Shown: positions 18,213 to 27,961 of the stretch, one piece after another
How positions within the stretch are numbered: the stretch's first letter is position 1
Layout: the number at the start of each line of letters is the position of its first letter
Source of the DNA: Gracilibacillus ureilyticus
GTDB taxonomy: Bacteria > Bacillota > Bacilli > Bacillales > Amphibacillaceae
Assembly (NCBI RefSeq): GCF_900111195.1
Contig: NZ_FOGL01000017.1
Span: 50,195-114,194 of the forward strand
DNA: 64,000 nt
Direction of reading: 5' to 3'
Translations under genes and position numbers: made by a program
Notes under the pieces: generated by a model
What the model was told of the DNA's origin: nothing
What the model saw: only the letters and a program-made list of their open reading frames with translations
Databases searched by the model: none

Positions 18213-20801
18213 ATGAAGAAGTTTTTAGTTTTTCTCGCTTTTCTAATGGTTTTTGCTGGAGGTGTAAATGTAAGCGCAGCAACTGAAGAGCAACCTGTGT
18301 TTTCCAATGTTTCCGTACATGATCCATCAGTGATTCGAGCGGAAGATACGTACTATATATTTGGATCGCATTTAGCTGCAGCGAAAACAGAGGACCTGCT
18401 TAATTGGACGCAAATCGAAGGAGATGGTGTTACACCGGAAAACTCTCTGTTTAATGATGTAACGGTGGAGCTGGAAGAGGCTTTAACATGGGCACAAACA
18501 GAGACGTTATGGGCGCCTGATGTGATCCAGCTTAAAGAGGATGGCAAGTATTATATGTATTATAATGCCTGTGAAGGAAGCTCGCCACGATCAGCAATGG
18601 GTATCGCGGTAAGTGATCATCCGGAGGGACCTTATGAAGATTTAGGCTTAATCTTACGTTCAGGTATGACATTGGAGGAATCAGCAGTAATTGACGGTAC
18701 TCCATATGATGAGGCTCACTACCCGGATGTATATGACGCAACCGTTCATCCAAATGTGGTGGATCCGGATGTATTTTATGATGAGGATGGCAAGTTATGG
18801 ATGGTTTACGGCTCTTATTCCGGGGGGATTTTCATTTTGGAATTAGATCCTGAAACAGGCTTTCCTGTAGAAGGTCAAGGTTATGGGACAAAACTGCTAG
18901 GTGGTAATCACAGCAGAATTGAAGCACCATATATGGTTTATAATGAAGAGACAGATTATTATTACTTATATTTATCTTACGGTGGATTGGATGCGGTTGG
19001 CGGATATAATGTACGTGTAGCACGTTCAAAAAATCCGGATGGTCCATATGTAGACATTCAAGGAAACCAGATGATCGATACAAAAGGTGCTGAAGGGACA
19101 GTTTTTGACGATGAATCTATTGCTCCTACAGGGACCAAATTAATAGGAAATCATTTATTTGACACTTTCTTTGGTGAAGAAGGGGAAGCAGCAGGGTATG
19201 TTTCACCTGGACATAATTCCGTATATTATGATGACGAAACTGGTGAACAGTTCCTTATTTTCCATACACGTTTTCCAGAGCGCGGTGAACAGCATGAAGT
19301 ACGGGTTCATTCTATTTTTATGAATAAAGATGGCTGGCCTGTTGTTGCTCCTTTCCGTTATACAGGGGAAACATTGACAAGCATTAATGAAGAAGAGGTT
19401 GCAGGTAATTATAAATTTATCAATTTCCGATCAGAGATTACGGCGGAATTAGATCATTCAGTTCAAATAGAATTGCGCGAGGATGGAACGATTACAGGAG
19501 ACGTGACTGGATCATGGCAGCTGAGTGATGATAATTATGTAACAGTGCAGATCGGTGACAATACTTATGAAGGCGTGGCAGTTCAGCAATGGGATCCAAT
19601 GTCTTCTAGTTATACGATCACTTTTACAGCTGTTGGTGATAATGGACTGTCAATATGGGGAAGTCAGTTTGAAGACATCGATTATACAGATCAGGAAATA
19701 GTGGATATTGTCACAGAAAACTTAACCTTAGGTGATACTTCCAATATTACCAGAAATCTTTTCTTACCGGAAAATGGCGAAGAAGGGACAATCATAAGCT
19801 GGGAATCTTCTGATCAAGATGCAGTAACAAACAGTGGGATAATTAGCCGCCCAAAATATGGTGAGGAAGCAAAAGTTATTACCTTGACTGCAACCGTCAC
19901 AAAAGGAGATGCTACAAATTCCAAGACATTTGAAGTAACCATACTTCCTGAAACATTCCGTGGACTAACTGCCCATTACCAATTTGAACAGGACTTAACA
20001 GATACAAGCAAACGTGCAGATGCAGGAGAAGTAACAGGTAATATTATCGGTGCAGAAGGCGGAACGATCACATATGAACAAGGGAAGTCCGGCTTTGCTG
20101 CTAAGTTTGACGGTGAATCAGGAATAAGGCTTGATGATGGTTTAATTACAAGTGACAGCTATACCGTTTCCTTCTGGCTGAAACCAGAAGTACTAACAGA
20201 TTATACGACGACATTCTTTGGTGCGAAAAACAGTGAAAGCTGGATAAGTTTTGTTCCAAATGGTACAGACAGTGATGACAATGCTTTATTATGGTCTGGA
20301 ACCAATTGGTTCGACGGAGTAACGAATACCCCACTTGCAGTGAATGAATGGAGTCATGTCGCTTTTTCAGCAGAAAAAGGAGATTTAGCGATTTATATTA
20401 ATGGTGAATTGCAAAATAGTCTGACTGGTTTTCCAGATGTGTTTACTACATTGGATGGTGTCTTCAGTCTTGGTGTGAATTACTGGGATACTCCGTATAA
20501 AGGGTTGATCGATGAAGTGCTAGTCTATAATAATATGACATTGTCAGATGAAGAAATCCAGACATATTACGAAACATTGCGCTTACCTGTTGATCAGTCA
20601 ACATTATTAGCAGTTTTGAAAGAAGCAAAAGATAAAGTAACGGACCACAGGTATGCTTATGGTCTCCGTAAAAAATTGGACAGAGTTGTTCAAAAGGTTG
20701 AACGGAATATCGATGAAATGTCACAGTCTGAAGTAGATCAGGCAGTGGAAACTGTTCAAAATGCAATCGACAATCTAAAGTTACTAGGAAAATATAAATA
20801 A
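18213..20801 (+). CDS. Secreted GH43 arabinanase-like multidomain glycosidase
   Basis: 862-aa exported enzyme, probably an endo-1,5-alpha-L-arabinanase like B. subtilis Abn2. Signal peptide about 1-22 (KK, hydrophobic core, VSA-A cut). The GH43 five-blade propeller covers about 30-390, with the catalytic base Asp37 in HDPSV, the pKa-tuning Asp in VVDPDVFYD and the acid Glu in SRIEAPY. A C-terminal beta domain typical of the Abn2 group follows (about 395-500), then an Ig-like domain (about 505-595), a LamG/concanavalin-like domain (about 600-785) and a helical FIVAR-like tail. ATG 18213 follows GGAGGT. No sugar transporter or other arabinan gene is adjacent. Confidence 0.88.
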   Translation: MKKFLVFLAFLMVFAGGVNVSAATEEQPVFSNVSVHDPSVIRAEDTYYIFGSHLAAAKTEDLLNWTQIEGDGVTPENSLFNDVTVELEEALTWAQTETLWAPDVIQLKEDGKYYMYYNACEGSSPRSAMGIAVSDHPEGPYEDLGLILRSGMTLEESAVIDGTPYDEAHYPDVYDATVHPNVVDPDVFYDEDGKLWMVYGSYSGGIFILELDPETGFPVEGQGYGTKLLGGNHSRIEAPYMVYNEETDYYYLYLSYGGLDAVGGYNVRVARSKNPDGPYVDIQGNQMIDTKGAEGTVFDDESIAPTGTKLIGNHLFDTFFGEEGEAAGYVSPGHNSVYYDDETGEQFLIFHTRFPERGEQHEVRVHSIFMNKDGWPVVAPFRYTGETLTSINEEEVAGNYKFINFRSEITAELDHSVQIELREDGTITGDVTGSWQLSDDNYVTVQIGDNTYEGVAVQQWDPMSSSYTITFTAVGDNGLSIWGSQFEDIDYTDQEIVDIVTENLTLGDTSNITRNLFLPENGEEGTIISWESSDQDAVTNSGIISRPKYGEEAKVITLTATVTKGDATNSKTFEVTILPETFRGLTAHYQFEQDLTDTSKRADAGEVTGNIIGAEGGTITYEQGKSGFAAKFDGESGIRLDDGLITSDSYTVSFWLKPEVLTDYTTTFFGAKNSESWISFVPNGTDSDDNALLWSGTNWFDGVTNTPLAVNEWSHVAFSAEKGDLAIYINGELQNSLTGFPDVFTTLDGVFSLGVNYWDTPYKGLIDEVLVYNNMTLSDEEIQTYYETLRLPVDQSTLLAVLKEAKDKVTDHRYAYGLRKKLDRVVQKVERNIDEMSQSEVDQAVETVQNAIDNLKLLGKYK

Positions 20802-20805
20802 TTAG

Positions 20806-20837
20806 AAAAAGCGACAGAATCTATTCTGTCGCTTTTT
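20806..20837. terminator. Bidirectional terminator, GH43 gene / lytic transglycosylase
   Basis: AAAAAGCGACAGAAT and ATTCTGTCGCTTTTT form a perfect 15-bp inverted repeat with a two-base loop, so T-runs exist on both strands. It serves the convergent genes on both sides. Confidence 0.92.
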
Positions 20838-21465
20838 ATGCTAAGTAACTGCCTAATACTTTTTGTACATAGTTTTGTGTTTCCTTGAATGGTGGGATGC
20901 CATCATATTTATCGACATTTCCCGGTCCTGCATTATATGCGGCCAGAGCTAATGTTTTATTACCATTATACTTTTCCAGCATTTGCGCTAAATATTTTGT
21001 ACCGCCAAAAATATTTTGTTTTGCATCAAAGGCATTGTCTACACCAAGGCCGGCAGCAGTTGCAGGCATCAGCTGCATTAATCCCTGTGCACCAGCATGA
21101 CTGACAGCCTGCTGATTATAACCTGACTCTGTCTGGATAACCGCATCTATCAATTTTTCATCAACCTTAAACCGTTGTGCAGCCTCTTTAATAATTGAGG
21201 CTATATCACTGCCAGCAGTACTCTTTGCTGCGGAAGATATGCCGGATTTATTAGTAATGTTCATGACAGGTGCAGTACCTGGTGACTGTAAAAAGTATGA
21301 AGCTGGAATAGCCTGGTTAGATGCATAACTGGTGGATTGGCCCATAGACATCATCAGTTCCTGGAAAATGGACCCGAACCCGGTGGATGTGCTTATTGCC
21401 TGGCTATTTGTTAAGTTGGACATTGCCTGCATTTGCAGTGCTTGTTGGATATATTGTATATTCAA
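20836..21465 (-). CDS. Lytic transglycosylase, SLT domain
   Basis: 209-aa peptidoglycan-cleaving enzyme. The Slt70-like domain covers about residues 95-205 with catalytic Glu in IQTESGYNQQAVS, then GAQGLMQLMPATA and the late AYNAGPGNV, all hallmarks. I choose TTG 21465, nine bases after AGGAGG; an ATG at 21498 would add 11 residues. The first ~95 residues are low-complexity, Ser/Gln-rich and have no obvious signal peptide, as in related Bacillus SLT proteins, so the export route is unclear. The start is the main uncertainty. Confidence 0.9.
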   Translation of the reverse strand: MNIQYIQQALQMQAMSNLTNSQAISTSTGFGSIFQELMMSMGQSTSYASNQAIPASYFLQSPGTAPVMNITNKSGISSAAKSTAGSDIASIIKEAAQRFKVDEKLIDAVIQTESGYNQQAVSHAGAQGLMQLMPATAAGLGVDNAFDAKQNIFGGTKYLAQMLEKYNGNKTLALAAYNAGPGNVDKYDGIPPFKETQNYVQKVLGSYLA

Positions 21466-21587
21466 GGTGAAGTTCCTCCTGTTTATCGGTTCGATCAAAT
21501 ATAGGAAGTATTACCTACTATAAAAAATCATTATTCTTATAGTATTAATATACAATGTTCCCCTCAAACATGCAATGCTTTTATGAC

Positions 21588-21794
21588 TTATTGAACAGCT
21601 TTTTCCAGCGCATCCAGGACTTCCTGCTTATCTTGCTCTGTTGCATTTTCCCAGTAGATTTCAAATAATACTCCCAGTCCTGGAAGCATCTTCTCTTCTC
21701 CGCTTTGAATGGCGTCAACGATCGTTGCTTCCAGGTCATTTGCTGAATTTCCGTTAATATTTGATTTGATTGCTTTACGTAAGTTTAAATCCAT
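21588..21794 (-). CDS. sspI: Small acid-soluble spore protein SspI
   Basis: 68-aa minor SASP of the SspI (H-type naming K) family, made in the forespore. It begins [12 protein letters not shown] and contains the family block [14 protein letters not shown] (about residues 32-45). Synteny with ysgA-pheST matches B. subtilis. ATG at 21794 follows GAGGTG. I could not find a convincing sigma-G promoter in the 80 bases before it. Direct evidence that the organism belongs to an endospore-forming lineage. Confidence 0.95.
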   Translation of the reverse strand: MDLNLRKAIKSNINGNSANDLEATIVDAIQSGEEKMLPGLGVLFEIYWENATEQDKQEVLDALEKAVQ

Positions 21795-21891
21795 CCCTTT
21801 TCACCTCGTAACATATTTTTTTCATTATAGTTTGACCAGTTTATGCAAAAATATGTATGATAAAACTAACTAATGAATGAGGATGAAGAGT

Positions 21892-22638
21892 ATGATTACA
21901 TCAGTAAAGAATGAAAAAGTGAAAGAATGGCGAAAACTTAAGCAGAAAAAGGAACGCGATATAAAAGGTGAATTTCTAATTGAGGGGTATCATCTAATAG
22001 AAGAAGCACACAAAAGTGATTGGGAGATTGCAGAGATTATTTATGAAGATGAAAAGGTGGATGTTCGGGAACTGTCTTCATATGATCCTGTCGCAGTTTC
22101 AGACAATGTGATGGCAGCAATAACTGATACGAGAACACCTCAGGGGATTGCTGCTGTTGTGAAAAAGAAGCAATTTTCCAGGTTGCCTGTAAAGAAAGCA
22201 CTGTTAATCGACAATGTTCAGGATCCTGGTAACGTTGGTACAATGATCCGTACAGCGGATGCAGCCGGTTTTGACACAGTAATGCTGGGTAAAGGAACTG
22301 TTGATTTATATAACGAAAAAGTAATCAGGGCAACTCAGGGATCATTATTTCATCTAAATATACTAGAAGCAGATCTTGAGACGGAGATGGACCGTTTAAT
22401 GGCAGATGGTGTAACAGTATGGTCAACAGGATTAGAAAAAGCGAGTCCTTATCATGAAATGCAGGTCCCGGAGAAAGTTGCAATCATTGTCGGTAATGAA
22501 GGTTCAGGAGTTTCTGCGGAACTGATGGAAAAAGCAGAACAAAATGTATTAATTCCGATCTTTGGAAAAGCAGAGTCACTTAATGTAAGTATTGCTGCAG
22601 CTATTTTAATGTATTACGTCACAGGGAATGGAGTATAA
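21892..22638 (+). CDS. ysgA: TrmH/SpoU-family RNA 2'-O-methyltransferase YsgA
   Basis: SAM-dependent RNA ribose methyltransferase with the SPOUT knot. 248 aa from ATG 21892 (MITSVKNEKVKEW), the same length as B. subtilis YsgA. The N-terminal substrate-binding domain covers about 1-95. The SpoU domain holds motif 1 DNVQDPGNVGTMIRTADA, motif 2 IVGNEGSGVS and motif 3 IPIFGKAESLNVSIAAAI. The RNA target is not established. Upstream of pheST. Confidence 0.93.
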   Translation: MITSVKNEKVKEWRKLKQKKERDIKGEFLIEGYHLIEEAHKSDWEIAEIIYEDEKVDVRELSSYDPVAVSDNVMAAITDTRTPQGIAAVVKKKQFSRLPVKKALLIDNVQDPGNVGTMIRTADAAGFDTVMLGKGTVDLYNEKVIRATQGSLFHLNILEADLETEMDRLMADGVTVWSTGLEKASPYHEMQVPEKVAIIVGNEGSGVSAELMEKAEQNVLIPIFGKAESLNVSIAAAILMYYVTGNGV

Positions 22639-22653
22639 TAATTTTAATAGGAC

Positions 22654-22682
22654 TTGCAACATTTTGTTCCTTTCATTATACT
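22654..22682 (+). promoter_or_regulatory. Sigma-A promoter for pheST
   Basis: TTGCAA at 22654-22659, a 17-base spacer, TATACT at 22677-22682, just before the T-box leader. Confidence 0.75.
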
Positions 22683-22689
22683 ATATGAA

Positions 22690-22961
22690 GTAAACCATAA
22701 TATAAAGCTGAGAAAGAGCTAGTAGATAGGGAAAAATCGTTTTCCAGGGAAGGAGCACCACTGACTGAAAGTGCTTCTGGCGATCACCTGTTGAATTTCA
22801 CTCTGGAGCTGGCACTTGGACCTCTTTTTCCTAAAGAGTAAAGGTGTTCCGGATTTTTTCCGTTATCAAAAACCGAGTGGGTACAGCAAAAAGCTGTATC
22901 AACAAGGGTGGTACCGCGATACATACAAGTCTCGTCCCTTTTATTGGGATGAGGCTTTTTT
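22690..22961 (+). promoter_or_regulatory. Phe T-box leader of pheST
   Basis: T-box core AAGGGTGGTACCGCG at 22904-22918. The terminator that it controls is at 22927-22961 (AGTCTCGTCCC pairs with GGGATGAGGCT, then six T). The specifier codon is TTC at 22797-22799 in the GAATTTCACTC context, followed by AC. Uncharged tRNA-Phe would stabilise the antiterminator and allow pheS transcription. Confidence 0.95.
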
Positions 22962-22988
22962 AGTTATTTAAAAGGAGGGTAATAACTG

Positions 22989-24023
22989 ATGAAAGAACAG
23001 TTACAAGCATTAGAATCAGAAGCATTAGCAAAAGTTGAAACAGCTTCCAGCTTACAGGAACTCCAGGGTGTGAGAGTTGCTTACTTAGGAAAAAAAGGTC
23101 CGATCACAGAAGTTTTACGTGGTATGGGAAAATTATCGGCAGAGGAACGTCCGGTAATAGGTGAACTTGCCAACAAGGTGAGAGGGAATATTGCTGCAGC
23201 GATTGATGAGAAGAAAGCAGGAATAGAAGCAGAACAGCTAGAGAAACAGCTTGAAGAAGAACAGATTGATGTAACATTGCCTGGCAGGCCTGTTGCAGTA
23301 GGAGGACCACACTTACTGACAAGTATTGTGGAGGAGATTGAAGATCTATTTATCGGGTTAGGATTTGAGATAAGGGAAGGTCCGGAAGTAGAAACAGATT
23401 ATTTCAACTTCGAGGCATTAAATCTGCCAAAAGGCCACCCGGCACGTGATATGCAGGACTCTTTTTATATCACAGAAGACCTGTTACTGCGTACTCACAC
23501 CTCACCTGTTCAGGCACGGACAATGAATGCAATGGAAAATAAACAGCCTGTTAAAATGATCTGCCCTGGAAAGGTATACCGTCGTGATACAGATGATGCA
23601 ACACACTCGCATCAGTTTACTCAAATAGAAGGGCTTTACGTTGACAAAAATGTTCGCATGAGTGATTTAAAAGGAGTACTCGACCGATTTGCGAAGCATA
23701 TGTTTGGTGAAGATCGGGAAATTCGTTTGCGTCCAAGCTTCTTCCCGTTTACAGAGCCATCTGTAGAGATGGATATCTCTTGTAAAATGTGTAACGGAAA
23801 AGGCTGCAGTGTATGTAAACGAACCGGCTGGATCGAAATTCTAGGTGCAGGAATGGTTCACCCGAGAGTGTTGGAAATGGCGGGTTACGATCCAAAAGTT
23901 TACAGTGGTTTTGCCTTCGGTATGGGCCCTGAGCGAATTGCAATGTTGAAATATGGTGTTGATGATATCCGTCATTTCTATACGAATGATTTAAGATTTT
24001 TAAAACAATACCATAAAGCATAA
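22989..24023 (+). CDS. pheS: Phenylalanine-tRNA ligase alpha subunit
   Basis: Catalytic subunit of the (alpha-beta)2 PheRS. 344 aa, starting at ATG 22989 behind AAAGGAGGG. An N-terminal coiled-coil (about 1-90) that grips tRNA is followed by the class II core with motif 2 ([21 protein letters not shown]) and motif 3 ([14 protein letters not shown]). A CxxC pair ([12 protein letters not shown]) precedes motif 3, as in other bacilli. Followed after 14 bases by pheT. Confidence 0.98.
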   Translation: MKEQLQALESEALAKVETASSLQELQGVRVAYLGKKGPITEVLRGMGKLSAEERPVIGELANKVRGNIAAAIDEKKAGIEAEQLEKQLEEEQIDVTLPGRPVAVGGPHLLTSIVEEIEDLFIGLGFEIREGPEVETDYFNFEALNLPKGHPARDMQDSFYITEDLLLRTHTSPVQARTMNAMENKQPVKMICPGKVYRRDTDDATHSHQFTQIEGLYVDKNVRMSDLKGVLDRFAKHMFGEDREIRLRPSFFPFTEPSVEMDISCKMCNGKGCSVCKRTGWIEILGAGMVHPRVLEMAGYDPKVYSGFAFGMGPERIAMLKYGVDDIRHFYTNDLRFLKQYHKA

Positions 24024-24037
24024 GGAGGAGTGTAAGA

Positions 24038-26464
24038 ATGTTTGTTTCATTAAATTGGTTAAAAAATTATGTGGATATTGACCAGCTATCACCGGAAGAA
24101 TTGGCTGAGCGTATTACGAAGTCCGGGATAGAGGTAGAAGGAATAGAACGTTTTGCCCAGGCGAGCACGAATGTGGTTGTTGGTTATGTGGAAAGCTGCG
24201 AAAAACACCCGAATGCGGACAAATTAAATTTATGCCAAGTTAACGTTGGGGAAGAAACGCTGCAAATTATATGTGGTGCACCAAATATTGCGCAGGGACA
24301 AAAAGTTGCTGTAGCAAAGCCGGGTGCAGTTTTACCGGGGAATTTTAAAATTAAACGTGCAAAACTGCGTGGTGTGGAATCGAACGGTATGATTTGTTCA
24401 TTACAGGAATTGGGTGTAGAAGAAAAGTATGTTCCAAAAGAGTATGCGAGTGGAATTTTTGTTTTCCCTGAGGATACAGAAGCTGGTGCGGATGTAACAG
24501 AATTATTGAATCTGGATGATATTATCATTGAGCTTGGTTTAACACCAAACCGTTCTGATGCATTAAGTATGTTAGGTGTTGCTTATGAAGTTGCTGCAAT
24601 ATTAGATGTGCCGATCCGGTTGCCTCAAACCTCTTTAAGATCTGCAGATGACGTGGCAGAAGATCATGTCACTGTTCGTGTGGAGGCGCAGGACGTGAAC
24701 CCATATTATGGGGCGTTTATTGTGAAAGATGTCAAGATCGGCCCATCCCCATTATGGATGCGAAATTATCTAATGGCTGCAGGGATTCGCCCGATTAACA
24801 ATGTTGTCGATATTACCAACTATGTATTGCTGGAATATGGTCAGCCATTGCATGCATTTGATTATGACAAGTTCGGCTCGAATGAAGTGGTTGTCCGGAT
24901 GGCGGATGAAGGAGAGAAAATCGTTACATTAGATGACGTTGAACGTACTTTAACTGCAGAGCATTTAGTCATTACGAATGGTAAAGAGCCTGTCGCACTT
25001 GCCGGTGTAATGGGTGGGGCAGACTCAGAAGTTTCTGATACAACGACAAATGTTCTTCTAGAAGCAGCTTATTTTGATGGACAGACAGTGCGAAAAGCAT
25101 CGAAAGCTTTCGATTTGAGAAGTGAAGCATCCAACCGCTTTGAAAAAGGTGTCGACCCGAATCGTGTCCGTGAAGCAGGGGTTCGTGCTTGCCAATTATT
25201 AAGTGAATATGCGGGGGCCACTGTGTTATCAGGTGTTGTGGAACATGACCAGCTTGATTATTCAGAAAAAGAAGTAACGATTTGGACATCAACGATTAAC
25301 GATCGTTTAGGTACATCGATTTCGGATGAAGAGATTGCCGATATTTTAAGAAAATTACATTTCAACTTCAAACAGGATGGAGAGACCTTTATTGTTTCAG
25401 CGCCAACCAGACGCCAGGATATCGTCATCTTTGAAGATATGGTGGAAGAAGTTGCCCGTATTCACGGTTATGACAATTTACCATTTACCCTTCCACAAGG
25501 GGGTTCACAGGCAGGCGGATTAACGAAAAATCAGGCGTTAAAGCGACATGTCAAGCGTTTCCTGGAAGGTGCAGGGCTGTCTGAGACTGTCACTTACTCT
25601 TTGACTAGCAAAGAGCGATCTGGCCAGCTGGTTAGTCCAGAAGTGAAAGATACCATTGTATCAACCGTCTCTTTAGCTATGCCAATGAGTGAAGAACACA
25701 GCACTTTACGTGTCAGCATTTTACCGGAAATGTTGAATTCTGCTGCTTACAATCTTGCGCGGAAACAAGCAGATGTGGCATATTATGAAATAGGCAGTAT
25801 CTTCGTTTCTGGTGAAGAGGAGGTTTCAAAGCAGCCTGATGAAAAACTGCGCCTGGCTGGTGTATTAACTGGTCAGTGGCTGACACACCCTTGGCAGCAG
25901 GAGAAGAAACCGGTCGATTTCTTTGTAGCAAAAGGAATTTTAGAAGCATTATTTGCATCACTTAAAGTTGACGTAACTTATAAGCAGGCAAAAATTGACG
26001 GATTGCATCCAGGTCGTACAGCGCAGCTATTTGCCGGTGACCGTGCCATCGGTTTTGTCGGTCAGGTACACCCGGCAATGCAAAAAGCATATGATTTAAA
26101 AGAAACGTATGTTTTTGATGTTGATTTTGACTACCTATTGGAGATTCATCACAATGAACCTAGCTTTGCCGTGATTCCGCGTTTCCCTAGCGTTAGCCGT
26201 GATATCGCGCTCGTTGTTGATGAAACAGTGCCGGCAGGAGCGGTTCTGGCAGTGATTGCAGAAGCTGGCGGTTCTCTTGTAAAAGATATACAGGTATTCG
26301 ATGTATACCAAGGAGAGCACTTAGAGGAAGGGAAAAAATCCATTGCTTTCAGCCTGTTCTATCAGGATCCGGAAAGAACACTGACAGATGAAGAAGTTGA
26401 AGCATCTTATCAAGCGATTTTAGCAGAAGTAGCGAAGCAATTCGGTGCAGAATTAAGAGGATAA
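24038..26464 (+). CDS. pheT: Phenylalanine-tRNA ligase beta subunit
   Basis: 808-aa beta subunit with a tRNA-binding OB fold (about 40-155), B3/B4 editing domain (about 210-390), B5 (about 405-480), the catalytic-like core and a C-terminal anticodon-binding FDX-ACB domain (about 715-808, PRFPSVSRDIALVVDE onward). Start ATG 24038 follows AAGGAGGAG. Length and order are standard; cotranscribed with pheS under the T-box. Confidence 0.98.
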   Translation: MFVSLNWLKNYVDIDQLSPEELAERITKSGIEVEGIERFAQASTNVVVGYVESCEKHPNADKLNLCQVNVGEETLQIICGAPNIAQGQKVAVAKPGAVLPGNFKIKRAKLRGVESNGMICSLQELGVEEKYVPKEYASGIFVFPEDTEAGADVTELLNLDDIIIELGLTPNRSDALSMLGVAYEVAAILDVPIRLPQTSLRSADDVAEDHVTVRVEAQDVNPYYGAFIVKDVKIGPSPLWMRNYLMAAGIRPINNVVDITNYVLLEYGQPLHAFDYDKFGSNEVVVRMADEGEKIVTLDDVERTLTAEHLVITNGKEPVALAGVMGGADSEVSDTTTNVLLEAAYFDGQTVRKASKAFDLRSEASNRFEKGVDPNRVREAGVRACQLLSEYAGATVLSGVVEHDQLDYSEKEVTIWTSTINDRLGTSISDEEIADILRKLHFNFKQDGETFIVSAPTRRQDIVIFEDMVEEVARIHGYDNLPFTLPQGGSQAGGLTKNQALKRHVKRFLEGAGLSETVTYSLTSKERSGQLVSPEVKDTIVSTVSLAMPMSEEHSTLRVSILPEMLNSAAYNLARKQADVAYYEIGSIFVSGEEEVSKQPDEKLRLAGVLTGQWLTHPWQQEKKPVDFFVAKGILEALFASLKVDVTYKQAKIDGLHPGRTAQLFAGDRAIGFVGQVHPAMQKAYDLKETYVFDVDFDYLLEIHHNEPSFAVIPRFPSVSRDIALVVDETVPAGAVLAVIAEAGGSLVKDIQVFDVYQGEHLEEGKKSIAFSLFYQDPERTLTDEEVEASYQAILAEVAKQFGAELRG

Positions 26465-26477
26465 TGAAGAAGAAGAA

Positions 26478-26510
26478 GAGCTGTATCCAGAAAGGATGCA
26501 GTTCTTTTTT
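26478..26510 (+). terminator. Intrinsic terminator after pheT
   Basis: GAGCTGTATCC pairs with GGATGCAGTTC (two G-T wobbles) across a four-base loop, then six T. Confidence 0.85.
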
Positions 26511-26596
26511 GTTTTGAGGTGTTTTGAAGAGCATGGAACTGAAAAAGGAAGAATAGATGCCATGTAAAAAAAGAACCCGCCACATGGAGAGCCCTT

Positions 26597-27523
26597 CTAT
26601 TTCACGTATTTCATTGCTTTATCAGTATTGGCAAAATGCATTTTCGCCGCGTCTTGCAGTGCTTCTATACCGTTTTTCTTAATTAAATATGCAGCTGTTT
26701 CATCTACTTTCGCTGAAGCGCCTTTCGGTATGGTTATTCCAAATCGGGCGGACAGCACATCCATTTCCTTAACAAATTTTGCCCGCGCAATGATGGATGC
26801 TGCGGCAACTGATATGGAGTGACTTTCCGCTTTTGTCATGAAGTAAGTGTCAGAATGCAGTTTCTTTCTCTCTGTTCCAATGTACTTCATATAAACTGCA
26901 GGCTGACAAAACTGGTCAATCAAAACAGGCTGTTCCGCTCCGATTTTTGCCGTGATCTTCTCAATAGCATGGTGATGCATCATTGCTTTCATTTTACCCT
27001 GGTTCCAGCCTTTATTCTGTAATCGATTATACTTTGCATTATCCATCGTTAATAATGTGTATGGTATTTTTGCTTTAACTAACTCTTGAGCTAATGAACG
27101 GATCCGTTCGTCAGTTAGTGCTTTAGAGTCTGTAATGCCCATTTTTTTCAAAATATCAATTTTCTCCTCTGGAACAAAGACAGCACTTACAGTAATCGGA
27201 CCAAAATAATCACCGGTTCCTGCTTCATCAGTACCGATGTGAGAACTTGTGAAAAGATTTCCGGGAGGTGAAAATTGGTGATCATTCACTGACGGTTTCT
27301 TCTTGGCAACAGGAGTCGCAGCTTGCTCCATCCATTTGTTTGCTTCCATTTGTGCATTTTGTCCCTGAAACATTACCTTACCTGATGCATATGCTGTAAT
27401 AGTCGTACCATTTACTTTTGCCAGAAATACGGCATTCTTTGGTTTATTTACAATCGAAGCTGCATAGTGGTCTTTCACGGCAGATAAATCGTTTTTTTTC
27501 AATTGAATCACTACATTAGACAA
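26597..27523 (-). CDS. rnhC: Ribonuclease HIII
   Basis: Cleaves RNA in RNA-DNA hybrids. 308 aa from TTG 27523, eight bases after AAGGAG; this start gives the expected (M)SNVVIQL N-terminus, while a longer frame to 27571 adds 16 unconserved residues. The N-terminal TBP-like substrate-binding domain covers about 1-80. The catalytic RNase H fold has DEAGTGDYFGP near residue 100, with Asp-Glu as the first metal ligands, and a later Asp in LLTMDNAKYN and ADVE-type region. It is convergent with pheT, as in B. subtilis. Confidence 0.95.
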   Translation of the reverse strand: MSNVVIQLKKNDLSAVKDHYAASIVNKPKNAVFLAKVNGTTITAYASGKVMFQGQNAQMEANKWMEQAATPVAKKKPSVNDHQFSPPGNLFTSSHIGTDEAGTGDYFGPITVSAVFVPEEKIDILKKMGITDSKALTDERIRSLAQELVKAKIPYTLLTMDNAKYNRLQNKGWNQGKMKAMMHHHAIEKITAKIGAEQPVLIDQFCQPAVYMKYIGTERKKLHSDTYFMTKAESHSISVAAASIIARAKFVKEMDVLSARFGITIPKGASAKVDETAAYLIKKNGIEALQDAAKMHFANTDKAMKYVK

Positions 27524-27693
27524 AAAAATCTCTCCTTCAAAGTCTCTTTCTACAGTATAGCAGAGTTCCACCTATCAGAATAGTTTTCTATTTGGCTTGT
27601 TCATGTTAATATAAAATTTAAGGTTTTACTAGGTTATGCCACATATTAGTAGTATAATCAGAGAAGTGAAAAGAATTTGTAGGGGGTATCAAG

Positions 27694-27954
27694 GTGACCC
27701 AACCGGATAAATTACGGACTACCGTTAATATATATGGAAGATCTTATAAAATTGTAGGCGAAGAGACCGAAGATCATGTTAAGTTAATTGCAGATTTAGT
27801 TGATGAGAAAATGCAGGAAATACATAAAATTAATAAATCATTGGATACAACTAGCTTGGCCGTTTTAACAGCGATTAATACAATGAATGATTATATAAAA
27901 TTAAAAGAAGATTTTGAAGCTTTACAAAGTCTTCTGGAGGAGAAAGAGGAATAA
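27694..27954 (+). CDS. zapA: Cell division protein ZapA
   Basis: 86-aa FtsZ-ring stabiliser. GTG start at 27694. The N-terminal strand region (TTVNIYGRSYKIVG) is followed by a long coiled-coil to the C-terminus, including the family's conserved LAVLTAINTMNDYI segment. A TATAAT at about 27652 may be the -10 of its promoter. Followed closely by the CvpA gene. Confidence 0.95.
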   Translation: MTQPDKLRTTVNIYGRSYKIVGEETEDHVKLIADLVDEKMQEIHKINKSLDTTSLAVLTAINTMNDYIKLKEDFEALQSLLEEKEE

Positions 27955-27961
27955 TATTGTC

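Noticed and set aside
26511..26596. Terminator for rnhC on the minus strand
   Set aside because: There is a T-run, but I could not build a convincing stem before it; the CCATGT/ACATGG pair encloses the T-run instead.
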